Below, in pieces: positions 43,666 through 52,919 of a stretch of 64,000 bases of DNA (position 1 is its first letter; every line of letters begins with the position of its first letter). Source of the stretch: Stutzerimonas stutzeri (GTDB lineage Bacteria; Pseudomonadota; Gammaproteobacteria; Pseudomonadales; Pseudomonadaceae); contig NZ_JAMOIE010000017.1 in NCBI RefSeq assembly GCF_024448935.1, positions 1 to 64,000 of the forward strand. The letters are read 5' to 3'. A program made the position numbers and the translations under genes. Below the pieces are notes generated by a model. The model did not search any database, had not been told where the DNA came from, and saw nothing but the letters and a program-made list of their open reading frames with translations.

Positions 43666-44628
43666 ATGCTTTCGCGTGCGTTTGCAGTCGCTTCCAGTGT
43701 GTCATTCGCAGCCTTGCTTTCGGTCGGCCAGTCTGTCGCTCTCGAACTACCGCTACCTCCGGAAGGTGAGGACGTGGTTGGGCAGATTCAGGTGATCAAG
43801 GCCAACCACGAGGACACCTTCGCTGCACTCGGCGAGACGCATGATCTGGGCTATCTGGAGCTGGTTGCGGCAAACCCGGGCGTAGATCCCTGGTTACCAG
43901 GTGAAGGAACCGACATCATCCTGCCGACTCGGTACATTCTGCCGCCCGGGCCGCGAGAAGGCGTCGTGATCAACCTTGCGGAGTACCGCCTGTATTACTA
44001 CCCGGAAGGGGGGGACGTGGTGCATACCTTTCCGCTCGGCATCGGGCGTGAGGGGTGGGGCTCCCCGGTTGGCAATACACGGATTTCAGCCATGATAAGC
44101 AATCCTGCCTGGTACCCGCCGCAATCTATCCGCGATGAACACGCTGCCGATGGTGATCCGTTGCCAAAGGTCGTGCCGCCAGGACCTGATAATCCGCTTG
44201 GTCCTTACAAGATGAGCCTGGCGTTGCCCGGATACCTCATCCACGGCTCGAACAAGAAATTCGGTATCGGCATGCGCGTCAGTCATGGCTGTTTCCGTAT
44301 GCTCAACCATAACGTCCTAGAGCTGGCAGGCTTGGTCAAGGTCGGCACCTCGGTACGGATCATCGATGAGCCATACAAATTTGGCGTGAGTCAGGGCAAG
44401 GTCTATCTGGAAGCACACAGGCCACTTCAAGACGAAGAAAAACCGATGACGCTGATGGACAAGCATGCGGTGGTCATCAATACCTTGCTCAAGCGTGATG
44501 AGGCTGCAGGTTCACTTCAGCTTGATTGGGAGATGGTCCGTGAGATCATCGCTGGCGAGGACGGCCTGCCGATCCAGATCGCCGAGCTGGGTCAGGCGCT
44601 GGCCACCCATGAAGAGCCTGTCTTCTAG
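43666..44628 (+). CDS. L,D-transpeptidase (YkuD/ErfK type)
   Basis: 320 aa with a signal peptide (about residues 1-25), a LysM-like segment (DTFAALGETHDLGYLELVAANPG to ILPTRYILPP) and a YkuD domain whose catalytic motif is HGSNKKFGIGMRVSHGCFRM (about residues 189-208, Cys and His). It either crosslinks peptidoglycan or attaches lipoprotein to it. The next gene, oprI, encodes the murein lipoprotein, so attaching Lpp/OprI is a fitting inference. RBS AAGGA before the ATG. Confidence 0.92.
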   Translation: MLSRAFAVASSVSFAALLSVGQSVALELPLPPEGEDVVGQIQVIKANHEDTFAALGETHDLGYLELVAANPGVDPWLPGEGTDIILPTRYILPPGPREGVVINLAEYRLYYYPEGGDVVHTFPLGIGREGWGSPVGNTRISAMISNPAWYPPQSIRDEHAADGDPLPKVVPPGPDNPLGPYKMSLALPGYLIHGSNKKFGIGMRVSHGCFRMLNHNVLELAGLVKVGTSVRIIDEPYKFGVSQGKVYLEAHRPLQDEEKPMTLMDKHAVVINTLLKRDEAAGSLQLDWEMVREIIAGEDGLPIQIAELGQALATHEEPVF

Positions 44629-44670
44629 GATCCACGCCTGTAGATGACGCCAGGTCAATCTGGCGCGCAC

Positions 44671-44704
44671 AAAAAAGCCGACCGGATCGCAGGTCGGCTT
44701 TTTT
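44671..44704. terminator. Bidirectional terminator between L,D-transpeptidase and oprI
   Basis: AAAAAAGCCGACC (44671-44683) and GGTCGGCTTTTTT (44692-44704) form a perfect 13-bp stem with an 8-nt loop. A and T runs at the two sides allow termination of both convergent genes. Confidence 0.93.
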
Positions 44705-44714
44705 CGCCTAAAGC

Positions 44715-44969
44715 TTACTTGCGGCTGGCGCGTTCCAGCATACGCAGTGCACGCTCATTGGCTTCGTCAGCGGTCTGCTGAGCCTTCTGAGCAGCCTGCA
44801 GAGCCTCGTCGGCACGGCTGTACGCTTCGTCGGCACGCGCCTGAGCGCGGGCAGAGGCGTCTTCGGTCGCGGTCAGGCGGGCTTCGCTTTCTTTGGTCAT
44901 GCTGTTGCTGCAACCAGTGGCCAGAACTGCGGCGAAAGCCAGAGCAGAAAATTTCAGAACCTTGTTCAT
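44715..44969 (-). CDS. oprI: Major outer-membrane lipoprotein OprI (Lpp)
   Basis: 84-aa murein lipoprotein. Signal peptide with lipobox LATGC (cleavage before the Cys at about residue 20), then an alanine-rich heptad coiled coil ([20 protein letters not shown]) ending RASRK with the C-terminal lysine that is linked to peptidoglycan. The start at 44969 has AAGGGGAA upstream; earlier in-frame starts are not needed. Very abundant protein in pseudomonads. Confidence 0.96.
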   Translation of the reverse strand: MNKVLKFSALAFAAVLATGCSNSMTKESEARLTATEDASARAQARADEAYSRADEALQAAQKAQQTADEANERALRMLERASRK

Positions 44970-45028
44970 CGTGTTCCCCTTAAGGATGAAGTCCATGGCA
45001 ACTCCCGTAATGGAAAGTTGGCGCACAC

Positions 45029-45056
45029 ATACTACCGATTAGTTGCACTAAGTAAA
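45029..45056 (-). promoter_or_regulatory. Candidate oprI promoter
   Basis: On the minus strand TTTACT (45056-45051) and TAGTAT (45034-45029) are separated by 16 nt, about 60 bp before the oprI start codon. Fits a sigma-70 promoter. The remainder of the 422-bp gap 44970-45391 shows only leader sequence for the acetyltransferase gene. Confidence 0.35.
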
Positions 45057-45391
45057 CTGAGCCAAGCAGCTACTAGCAGCTATTTTCTGCATGCTCATTC
45101 GTTTTACGGCAACTGCTGGCCAAACTGGCTGAAAAACAGTCAGGGTCAGCCGCTACACTCGATACATGGACCGGTGCGAGTACCGAAAAGTTGCAGTTTC
45201 ATCTGCGTCGCTCATTTGATTGCAGAGCGGCCGGCTGACTGCGCGGCGGCTACTGATTCAAGCAATTGAAGTCAAGTCTTACCTGGCGGTAGCATGCGTC
45301 GTCCAGCTAACAATAAGAACGGACAGTGCGTCTCAACGCTGCACCCAGTATCCAAACAAACAGGGCAGGTCAAGCCTGCAGAGGAGGCGAG

Positions 45392-45682
45392 ATGGCCGAA
45401 CAGCTAAGCATCCATCATGATCGAACGAGCCATCAGTTCGAGACCACCGTGGACGGTCACCGCGCGTATCTGGCCTATGTCGATCTGGGCAAACAAACTC
45501 TGGATATCTACCGGACCTTCGTGCCCGATGCGCTGCGTGGGCGGGGTGTTGCGGCCGTATTGACCCAGCATGCGCTGGATTACGCCGCACGGGAGGGCTA
45601 TACGGTTATTCCATCCTGTTCGTATGTGGAGTGGTACATCGAACGGCAGGGTGCTTCCTCGGACGGTCTCGACCGGGAATGA
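45392..45682 (+). CDS. GNAT-family N-acetyltransferase (YidJ/COG2388 type)
   Basis: 96-aa small GNAT. The acetyl-CoA loop RGRGVAAVLTQHAL follows IYRTFVPDAL, and the family motif VIPSCSYVEWYI carries the conserved cysteine. ATG 45392 has GAGGAGGCGAG upstream. Substrate unknown. Confidence 0.88.
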   Translation: MAEQLSIHHDRTSHQFETTVDGHRAYLAYVDLGKQTLDIYRTFVPDALRGRGVAAVLTQHALDYAAREGYTVIPSCSYVEWYIERQGASSDGLDRE

Positions 45683-45711
45683 AAAAACGCCGGCAAACCG
45701 ACGTTTTTTTT
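45682..45711. terminator. Bidirectional terminator between acetyltransferase and DAHP synthase
   Basis: AAAAAACGCCGG and CCGACGTTTTTT form a 12-bp stem with one mismatch around a short loop, with A and T tracts on either side, serving the two convergent genes. Confidence 0.85.
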
Positions 45712-45725
45712 CGATTCTGACAGCG

Positions 45726-46802
45726 TCAGCTGCGGACGCGTTTGGGCAGGACCTCCTTCAGCTTCGCGTGCATGCCAATAACGGCTTTTTCGGTGGCTTC
45801 CCAGTCAATACAGGCATCGGTGATCGAGACACCGTATTTCAGATCGCCGAGGTCCTTGGGAATGGCCTGGTTGCCCCAGCCCAAGTGACTTTCCACCATC
45901 AGCCCAACGATCGAATTATTGCCCTCGAGGATCTGATTGGCCACGTTGTCCATCACCAGTGGCTGCAAGGCTGGGTCCTTGTTGGAATTGGCATGGCTGC
46001 AGTCCACCATGATGTTGGGCTTGATGCCGGCTTTGCCCAATTCCTGCTCGCAGACTGCGACGCTGACCGAATCATAGTTCGGCTTGCCATTCCCGCCACG
46101 CAACACCACGTGACCGTAGGCGTTGCCCTTTGTGGTGACGATGGAGACCCCACCGGACTGATTGATCCCCAGGAAACGGTGCGGGCTGGATACGGATTGC
46201 AGCGCATTGATCGCTACGGTCAAGCTGCCATCGGTGCCATTTTTGAAACCCACCGAAGACGACAGGCCTGACGCCATTTCTCGGTGTGTCTGGGATTCGG
46301 TGGTCCGCGCCCCGATGGCCGACCAGCTGATCAGATCCTGCAGGTACTGCGGGGAGATCGGGTCCAAGGCTTCGGTAGCGGTCGGCAAGCCCATCTCAGC
46401 GAGATCGAGCAGTAGCTGACGGCCGATATGCAGGCCATCCTGAATCTTGAACGAGTCATCCATGTACGGATCGTTGATCAGGCCCTTCCAGCCGACCGTG
46501 GTGCGTGGCTTCTCGAAGTAGACGCGCATGACCAGGAACAGGCTGTCCGAGACCTTGTCGGCAAGCACTTTCAGACGCTCGGCATATTCATGCGCGGCTT
46601 TCAGGTCGTGAATCGAGCAGGGGCCTATCACGACGAACAGGCGATGATCCTTGCCGTCGAGGATGTCGCGTATCACCTGGCGCCCTTCGGAGACGGTCGC
46701 CAGCGCGGCAGCGCTCAGCGGTATTTCACGCTTCAACTGTTCAGGCGTAATGAGTGTCTCGTTGGAAGAAACGTTAAGGTCATCGATCGGTAAATCAGCC
46801 AT
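45726..46802 (-). CDS. 3-deoxy-7-phosphoheptulonate synthase (DAHP synthase, type I)
   Basis: 358 aa. First step of the shikimate pathway, condensing PEP and erythrose 4-phosphate. Signatures: VVIGPCSIHD with the metal-binding Cys, YFEKPRTTVGWKGLINDP, GARTTESQTHREMASGL, and DCSHANSNKDP. The ATG at 46802 gives the usual MADLPIDDLNV start. Which aromatic amino acid inhibits it cannot be read with certainty, so no aroF/G/H symbol is given. Confidence 0.95.
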   Translation of the reverse strand: MADLPIDDLNVSSNETLITPEQLKREIPLSAAALATVSEGRQVIRDILDGKDHRLFVVIGPCSIHDLKAAHEYAERLKVLADKVSDSLFLVMRVYFEKPRTTVGWKGLINDPYMDDSFKIQDGLHIGRQLLLDLAEMGLPTATEALDPISPQYLQDLISWSAIGARTTESQTHREMASGLSSSVGFKNGTDGSLTVAINALQSVSSPHRFLGINQSGGVSIVTTKGNAYGHVVLRGGNGKPNYDSVSVAVCEQELGKAGIKPNIMVDCSHANSNKDPALQPLVMDNVANQILEGNNSIVGLMVESHLGWGNQAIPKDLGDLKYGVSITDACIDWEATEKAVIGMHAKLKEVLPKRVRS

Positions 46803-47066
46803 CGTGTTCTCGTCAATCACAGATGCCGTCCGCCAGCCAATCCCGGTGCGGCGGAGCAGGGCTTGAGGGCGCAGCGGGGAAGCGGAACCTTATCGCGTAT
46901 TGCGCTGCCTCGACAATCATCTTGAAGTCGGACGGCCATATCGCCGGTGGCCGGCGTGCCATGTGACTATGCATAGCTGCTGGGCGCTGCCTAGGGACAC
47001 TGGTAAGGTGACCGTTTAACGTGCGCCAACTAGGGCGTCCCACTGATCTGTAGTTGGAGTTCCCGC

Positions 47067-47609
47067 ATGACTGCTCCCAAATCTCGAATCGGCATCATCG
47101 GTGCTGGCGCTATCGGCGGCTTTTACGGAGTGATGCTCGCCCGGGCTGGCTACGATGTGCATTTCCTTCTGCGCAGCGAATACGAGACGGTTCTGCACAA
47201 TGGGCTGCAGGTAAACAGTGCGGTGCATGGCTCGATGCACCTGGACTCGGTACAGGCTTATCGCACTGCTGCGCAAATGCCCAAATGTGATTGGCTGCTG
47301 ATTGGCGCGAAAAGCACCAGCAATTCGGACTTGGCTCCCCTGATCGGCGAGGCTGCAGCGGAAAATGCCAAAGTTGTGGTGTTGCAGAACGGCCTGGGGG
47401 TCGAGGAGACCCTGCGGCAGGTGCTGCCGGACAACATCCATCTGCTGGGTGGTCTCTGTTTCATCTGCGCGCATGGCGCGGGATTTGCGATGCCGAAGAC
47501 CGAGGCGCTTTACCAGGCTCTGCGTTTTCCTGTCAGCACGTGCGCGCTGACGATTTTTGGCCAACCCGCCCGGCGGGTCATGCCCGCCGGGCGGTTCTCG
47601 GTGCCGTAG
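47067..47609 (+). pseudogene. 2-dehydropantoate 2-reductase family gene with internal deletion
   Basis: 180 aa against about 300 usual. The N-terminal Rossmann domain is intact (IGIIGAGAIGGFYGVMLARAG, LIGAKSTSN, LQNGLGVEETL) to LLGGLCFICAHG, where it runs without frameshift into FAMPKTEALYQALRF, which belongs to the extreme C-terminus of the family. About 120-140 residues of the catalytic and substrate domain are missing. The protein is probably inactive. The 264-bp gap before cysB holds only a stem-loop and the cysB leader. Confidence 0.75.
47566..47594. terminator. GC-rich stem-loop at the end of the panE-like pseudogene
   Basis: CCGCCCGGCGGG (47566-47577) and CCCGCCGGGCGG (47583-47594) form a perfect 12-bp stem with a 5-nt loop. 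There is no T run, so it may be a factor-independent terminator of weak type or a repeat hairpin. Confidence 0.5.
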
Positions 47610-47864
47610 TGGTTCGCTTCTCGGCTGCTAAGCTCAATCTGGGCGCCAGATCCGGGGTTCTATGACCACCCCGGCGATGCCAGTGGGCTGGTGGACCTAT
47701 AGCGGAGCGCGGGTTGGGCTTGCCGCTCTGCCTTGGCGAAGGGCGGAAGCAGTCTATGGCTCGATATCTGCAGGCGATTCATACGGATATGGTCTGGAAT
47801 TTCGCCATTCTGGTGCTTAAAGTTATAAAAATATGGATGGCGTCCGGGCGCCATTGGCCTTTGA

Positions 47865-48848
<984 letters not shown>

Positions 48849-48925
48849 GCCGATCTCGACAAGAGGCAGGGAGCGGGCGAAACGGGAACGTTCGGTGCCA
48901 GGCCGCGACAAGAGACCCATTCGCA

Positions 48926-48946
48926 AGCCCTTCATCGAGAAGGGCT
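48926..48946. terminator. Stem-loop between convergent cysB and cysH
   Basis: AGCCCTTC (48926-48933) and GAAGGGCT (48939-48946), loop of 5 nt, lie in the 109-bp gap between the two stops. No long T run, so termination strength is uncertain. Confidence 0.5.
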
Positions 48947-48957
48947 AGTGTCGGTCG

Positions 48958-49692
48958 TTAGCTTTTAGCGATCAGGTTGCCAGCGTGTAAACCGCATTCC
49001 TTCTGGGTCGACTCTTCCCACCACCAGCGGCCCTCACGCTCGTGCTGATTGGGCAGCACCGGACGTGTGCACGGCTCGCAACCAATGCTGATAAACCCGC
49101 GCTCGTGCAGGCTGTTATAGGGCAGCTCGAGCATGCGGATATAGCCCCACACTTCTTCGCTGGACATCTGCGCCAACGGGTTGAACTTGTACAGGCTGTG
49201 GCTGGGTGTGGAAAACGCGCTGTCAATCTCGAGCAGCGAAACCTGGCTGCGCGTACCCGGGCTCTGATCGCGGCGCTGGCCTGTTGCCCAAGCGCGAACG
49301 CCTAACAACTTGCGGCGCAGGGGTTCGACCTTGCGAATTCCGCAGCACTCGCCATGGCCGTCGCGGTAGAAGCTGAACAGCCCCTTTTCGTTGACCATGG
49401 GTTGTAACAGTGCCGGATCCGGCGTCATGATTTCGATGGGAATACCGTAGTGCTCGCGAACCTGCTCGATGAAGCGATAGGTCTCGCTGTGCAGTCGTCC
49501 GGTATCGAGGCTGAACACTTTCACGCTCTTGTTCAGCTTCCAGGCCATGTCGACCAGCACGACGTCCTCAGCCCCGCTGAACGAGATCCACAGATCATCA
49601 CCGAAAAGGTCAAAGGCCAGTTTGAGAATGTCCTGCGGGGATTTGCCGGCATAGGAGGCTGCCAGCGCGGCTACATCAATGGGTTGGCTCAT
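48958..49692 (-). CDS. cysH: Adenylyl-sulfate (APS/PAPS) reductase CysH
   Basis: 244 aa. N-terminal PP-loop-type region [14 protein letters not shown], 4Fe-4S ligands CC (116-117, in ECCGIRK) and GCEPC (205, 208), and catalytic cysteine in KECGLH near the C-terminus. The cluster motif marks the APS-reducing type used by pseudomonads. Reduces activated sulfate to sulfite with thioredoxin. Confidence 0.95.
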   Translation of the reverse strand: MSQPIDVAALAASYAGKSPQDILKLAFDLFGDDLWISFSGAEDVVLVDMAWKLNKSVKVFSLDTGRLHSETYRFIEQVREHYGIPIEIMTPDPALLQPMVNEKGLFSFYRDGHGECCGIRKVEPLRRKLLGVRAWATGQRRDQSPGTRSQVSLLEIDSAFSTPSHSLYKFNPLAQMSSEEVWGYIRMLELPYNSLHERGFISIGCEPCTRPVLPNQHEREGRWWWEESTQKECGLHAGNLIAKS

Positions 49693-49877
49693 CGGGCGGC
49701 TTCCTTGGTTGGTGCTTGGTGCGCTCTGCTGGTGACGATGTTAGCAAACAGTTGTTATGACGCTAAATAACGTTTCAGGTCTACAAACCGCTCTTTGTGG
49801 AATAAGAGGCGCGTTGCTTCGCTGGGTCCATGTCGTTAGAGTGCCGCTTCAATTTTACTGCTGTAAGGAGCGCGCCC

Positions 49878-50495
49878 GTGGAAATAGCCTGTCTCGACCT
49901 GGAAGGTGTTTTGGTTCCGGAAATCTGGATTGCCTTCGCCGAGGCCACCGGAATCGAATCGCTGCGGGCGACCACGCGCGACATTCCTGATTACGACGTG
50001 CTGATGAAGCAGCGACTGAGAATTCTCGACGAGCACAATCTGAAGCTCTCGGACATCCAGAACGTCATCGCCACGCTGAAGCCGCTCGATGGCGCCGTCG
50101 ATTTCGTGGACTGGCTGCGAGAGCGTTTCCAGGTGGTGATTCTGTCCGATACCTTCTACGAGTTCTCCCAGCCACTGATGCGCCAGCTGGGTTTTCCGAC
50201 GCTGCTCTGCCATCGTCTGATCACCGACGACTCGGGTCGCGTCGTGGGCTACCAGCTGCGCCAGAAAGATCCCAAGCGACAGTCGGTGATCGCGCTGAAG
50301 AGTCTCTACTACCGCATCATCGCAGCAGGCGACTCGTACAACGACACCACCATGCTCTCCGAGGCGCATGCCGGCATCCTCTTCCATGCGCCGGACAACG
50401 TCATCCGAGAGTTCCCGCAGTTTCCCGCGGTGCATACCTTCGATGCGCTCAAGCAAGAATTCATCAAGGCATCCAGCCGCAAGCTGACGCTGTAA
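49878..50495 (+). CDS. thrH: Bifunctional phosphoserine phosphatase/homoserine phosphotransferase ThrH
   Basis: 205 aa, HAD superfamily. Motif I reads CLDLEGVLVPEIW (DxE in place of DxD), as in ThrH. Motif II SDTFYEF, then KDPKRQSV and motif IV AAGDSYNDTTML. GTG 49878 has AAGGAG upstream and gives the normal N-terminus MEIACLDLEG. Dephosphorylates phosphoserine and can transfer phosphate to homoserine. Confidence 0.95.
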   Translation: MEIACLDLEGVLVPEIWIAFAEATGIESLRATTRDIPDYDVLMKQRLRILDEHNLKLSDIQNVIATLKPLDGAVDFVDWLRERFQVVILSDTFYEFSQPLMRQLGFPTLLCHRLITDDSGRVVGYQLRQKDPKRQSVIALKSLYYRIIAAGDSYNDTTMLSEAHAGILFHAPDNVIREFPQFPAVHTFDALKQEFIKASSRKLTL

Positions 50496-50500
50496 AAAAT

Positions 50501-50535
50501 GGCTCCACGGCAGCATGCCCAGCCGCCGTGGAGCC
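50501..50535 (-). terminator. Terminator of pabB (stem also follows thrH)
   Basis: GGCTCCACGGC (50501-50511) and GCCGTGGAGCC (50525-50535) form an 11-bp perfect stem. Read on the minus strand the stem is followed by ATTTTTTACA, so it terminates pabB; it touches the thrH stop side as well. Confidence 0.88.
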
Positions 50536-51885
50536 TTATGCTTCTAGCGTTGTCTCCAGCGTCCCCAGCAACACGCTCACCTTATCCAGGGTTTCCTGAT
50601 ACTCAGCCTGCCAGGCTGAATCTGCCACGATGCCGCCGCCGCCCCAGCAGTAGACGTGTTCTTTTCGGAACAGCAGGGTGCGGATCGCAATAGAGCTATC
50701 CATTTCGCCGCGCACATCCAGATAAAGTAGCGAGCCACAGTAAATGGCGCGGCGAGTCGGCTCTAGCTCACCAATGATCTGCATGGCACGGATCTTCGGT
50801 GCGCCTGTAATCGATCCGCCGGGAAAGGCGCCGGCGAGCAGATCGAGCGCATCCTTGCCCTTTGCAAGTCGCCCGCTGACGCTGCTGACCAAGTGATGCA
50901 CATTGGGGTAGGTTTCCAGGCAAAACAGCTCCGGCACGCGGATACTTCCGATTTCGCAGCTGCGGCCCAGGTCGTTGCGAAGCAGGTCGACAATCATCAG
51001 GTTCTCTGCCCGGTCCTTTGTGCTGGCCATCAGCGCGTCGGCTTGTGCCTGATCGCTTCGAGGATCGAGCCTTCTAGGGCGAGTGCCCTTGATCGGGCGG
51101 GTCTCGACTGTCCTGTCGCTCACGCGCAGGAAGCGCTCAGGGGAGACGCTTACAATGGCTCCTTGTTCGGTCGCCATAAAGCCAGCGAAGGGGGTCGGAC
51201 ATGCGTCGCGCAGAAGGCGGAACGCCCACCATGGGTCGCCACTGTAGGTCGCTTGAAAGCGTTGGGCGAAGTTCACCTGATAGCAGTCACCTGCTTGGAT
51301 GTAATGCTGGATACGCTCGATCGCGTCTTGATACTTGCGGGATATCAGGTCGGCTGTGAAGGCAGACGACAGGCTGAACGTTACGAGTGGAGATTGCCAA
51401 TTCGTTTCGAACAGCGTGGTCAGACGATCGCGTTCCGTCTGATCCAGTGATGGATGAAAGACCAGATGCGTGGATTGACGCTGATGATCGTTCACCACTG
51501 CCCAGGCATAGATGCCGAACCGAGCATCGGGAAGACCCAGGTCGTCGGCACCATCATTGGAGAAGTTTTCCAATCGTGAGCCGAAGTCATAGCTGAGATA
51601 GCCCAGCAGGCCGCCTATAAAGGGAACGTCGGCGTTCGGCGGCGCTTTGGCATCACCTAATGAACGGAGCGCCTCACGCAGCCTCGAAAAAAATGCGAGG
51701 CCCGTTTCCGACGCGCTAGGTTCGAGAAACTGTATCGGCCATGCGCTGAGCAAGTCGAATCGGCCACGTTCGGCAACCGGCCGGCCGGAATCGAGCAGCA
51801 CTGCGCCGGGTGCATGGCGGATGCGCTCAAACCAGAAAGCTGGGTCGGGGCGATAGGGAAGGGCATGCAGTGTGCAAAGAGGCAT
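50536..51885 (-). CDS. pabB: Aminodeoxychorismate synthase component I PabB
   Basis: 449-aa chorismate-utilising enzyme. Signature regions: AGDCYQVNFAQRF, ETRPIKGTRPR with the catalytic Lys, RAENLMIVDLLRNDLGR, and GAFPGGSITGAPKIRAMQII. Makes 4-amino-4-deoxychorismate for folate. The PIKGTR motif distinguishes PabB from anthranilate synthase (PIAGTR). Confidence 0.95.
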   Translation of the reverse strand: MPLCTLHALPYRPDPAFWFERIRHAPGAVLLDSGRPVAERGRFDLLSAWPIQFLEPSASETGLAFFSRLREALRSLGDAKAPPNADVPFIGGLLGYLSYDFGSRLENFSNDGADDLGLPDARFGIYAWAVVNDHQRQSTHLVFHPSLDQTERDRLTTLFETNWQSPLVTFSLSSAFTADLISRKYQDAIERIQHYIQAGDCYQVNFAQRFQATYSGDPWWAFRLLRDACPTPFAGFMATEQGAIVSVSPERFLRVSDRTVETRPIKGTRPRRLDPRSDQAQADALMASTKDRAENLMIVDLLRNDLGRSCEIGSIRVPELFCLETYPNVHHLVSSVSGRLAKGKDALDLLAGAFPGGSITGAPKIRAMQIIGELEPTRRAIYCGSLLYLDVRGEMDSSIAIRTLLFRKEHVYCWGGGGIVADSAWQAEYQETLDKVSVLLGTLETTLEA

Positions 51886-51932
51886 GATGTGTTTCGTTCG
51901 GAGGGAGCCCGGCCAGTGGGCCGGGCTCAGGC

Positions 51933-52916
51933 TCAGTCGTGAGCCGGGATGTGGCCAAACAGCTCCTGAGCGAATCGCACTCGCTCTTCGGGGGTTTCCT
52001 GCGCCCCGTTTTTCTTGAGCTCCTCGACCCGTTTTTCCACGGCGTGGGCGCGGTGGGTCAGGCCACAGTCGTTAGCGATCTGAATGTTGAGGCCGGGGCG
52101 TGCGTTGAGCTCGAGAATCAGCGGCCCCTTATCTTTGTCCAACACCATGTCGACACCGATATAGCCAAGGCCGCAAAGCTCGTAGCAGCCGGCTGCAAGC
52201 TTCATGAAGCCGTCCCAGTTCGGCAGCTGTACGCCGTCCACAGCGTTGGTGGTGTCCGGATGTTTGCTGATCTTGTTGTTCAGCCAGGTGCCGCGTAGCG
52301 TAATCCCTGTTGCCAGGTCTACTCCCACGCCGATGGCACCCTGGTGCAGGTTGGCCTTGCCGCCAGACTGTCGCGTCGGCAGGCGCAGCATGGCCATTAC
52401 CGGGTAGCCCATCAGGACAATGATGCGGATGTCCGGAACCCCTTCGTAGCTGATGCTCTTGAAGATCGGGTCGGGCGTGACGCGGTACTCGATGAGGGCG
52501 CGGTCACGGTGACCACCGAGCGAGTACAGTCCGGTGAGGATGTTGGAAATCTGATGCTCGATCTCGTCGTGAGTGAGGATCTTTCCTGACACCGTCCGGT
52601 AACGACCCTCGAAACGATCGGCTATGACGAGAATGCCGTCACCGCCCGCACCCTGCGCTGGCTTGACCACAAAGTCGGAATGGCCCTTGACGATATCCTT
52701 GAGCCTCCCGATATCGCGCTCGGTCTCGATGACCCCGTACATTTCCGGGACATCGATACCCGCTTCGATTGCGCGCTCCTTGGTGATGATCTTGTCGTCG
52801 ACGATCGGGTACAGGTTGCGCTTGTTGTACTTGAGCACGTAGTCCGCATTGCGGCGGTTGATGCCCATGATGCCTTTGGCTTCGAGGGCCTTCCACGTCT
52901 TGATTAGACCGAACAT
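51933..52916 (-). CDS. Alpha-L-glutamate ligase-like protein (ATP-grasp, RimK-like)
   Basis: 327-aa ATP-grasp protein: FVVKPAQGAGGDGILVI as the nucleotide loop, and LILELNARPGLNIQIAN with the metal-binding Glu and Asn. It follows the transglutaminase-7TM gene by 3 nt and belongs to a three-gene operon with a retropepsin-like protease gene. This set is conserved in many gammaproteobacteria. Which amino acid it ligates and to what is unknown. Confidence 0.88.
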   Translation of the reverse strand: MFGLIKTWKALEAKGIMGINRRNADYVLKYNKRNLYPIVDDKIITKERAIEAGIDVPEMYGVIETERDIGRLKDIVKGHSDFVVKPAQGAGGDGILVIADRFEGRYRTVSGKILTHDEIEHQISNILTGLYSLGGHRDRALIEYRVTPDPIFKSISYEGVPDIRIIVLMGYPVMAMLRLPTRQSGGKANLHQGAIGVGVDLATGITLRGTWLNNKISKHPDTTNAVDGVQLPNWDGFMKLAAGCYELCGLGYIGVDMVLDKDKGPLILELNARPGLNIQIANDCGLTHRAHAVEKRVEELKKNGAQETPEERVRFAQELFGHIPAHD

Positions 52917-52919
52917 GGC

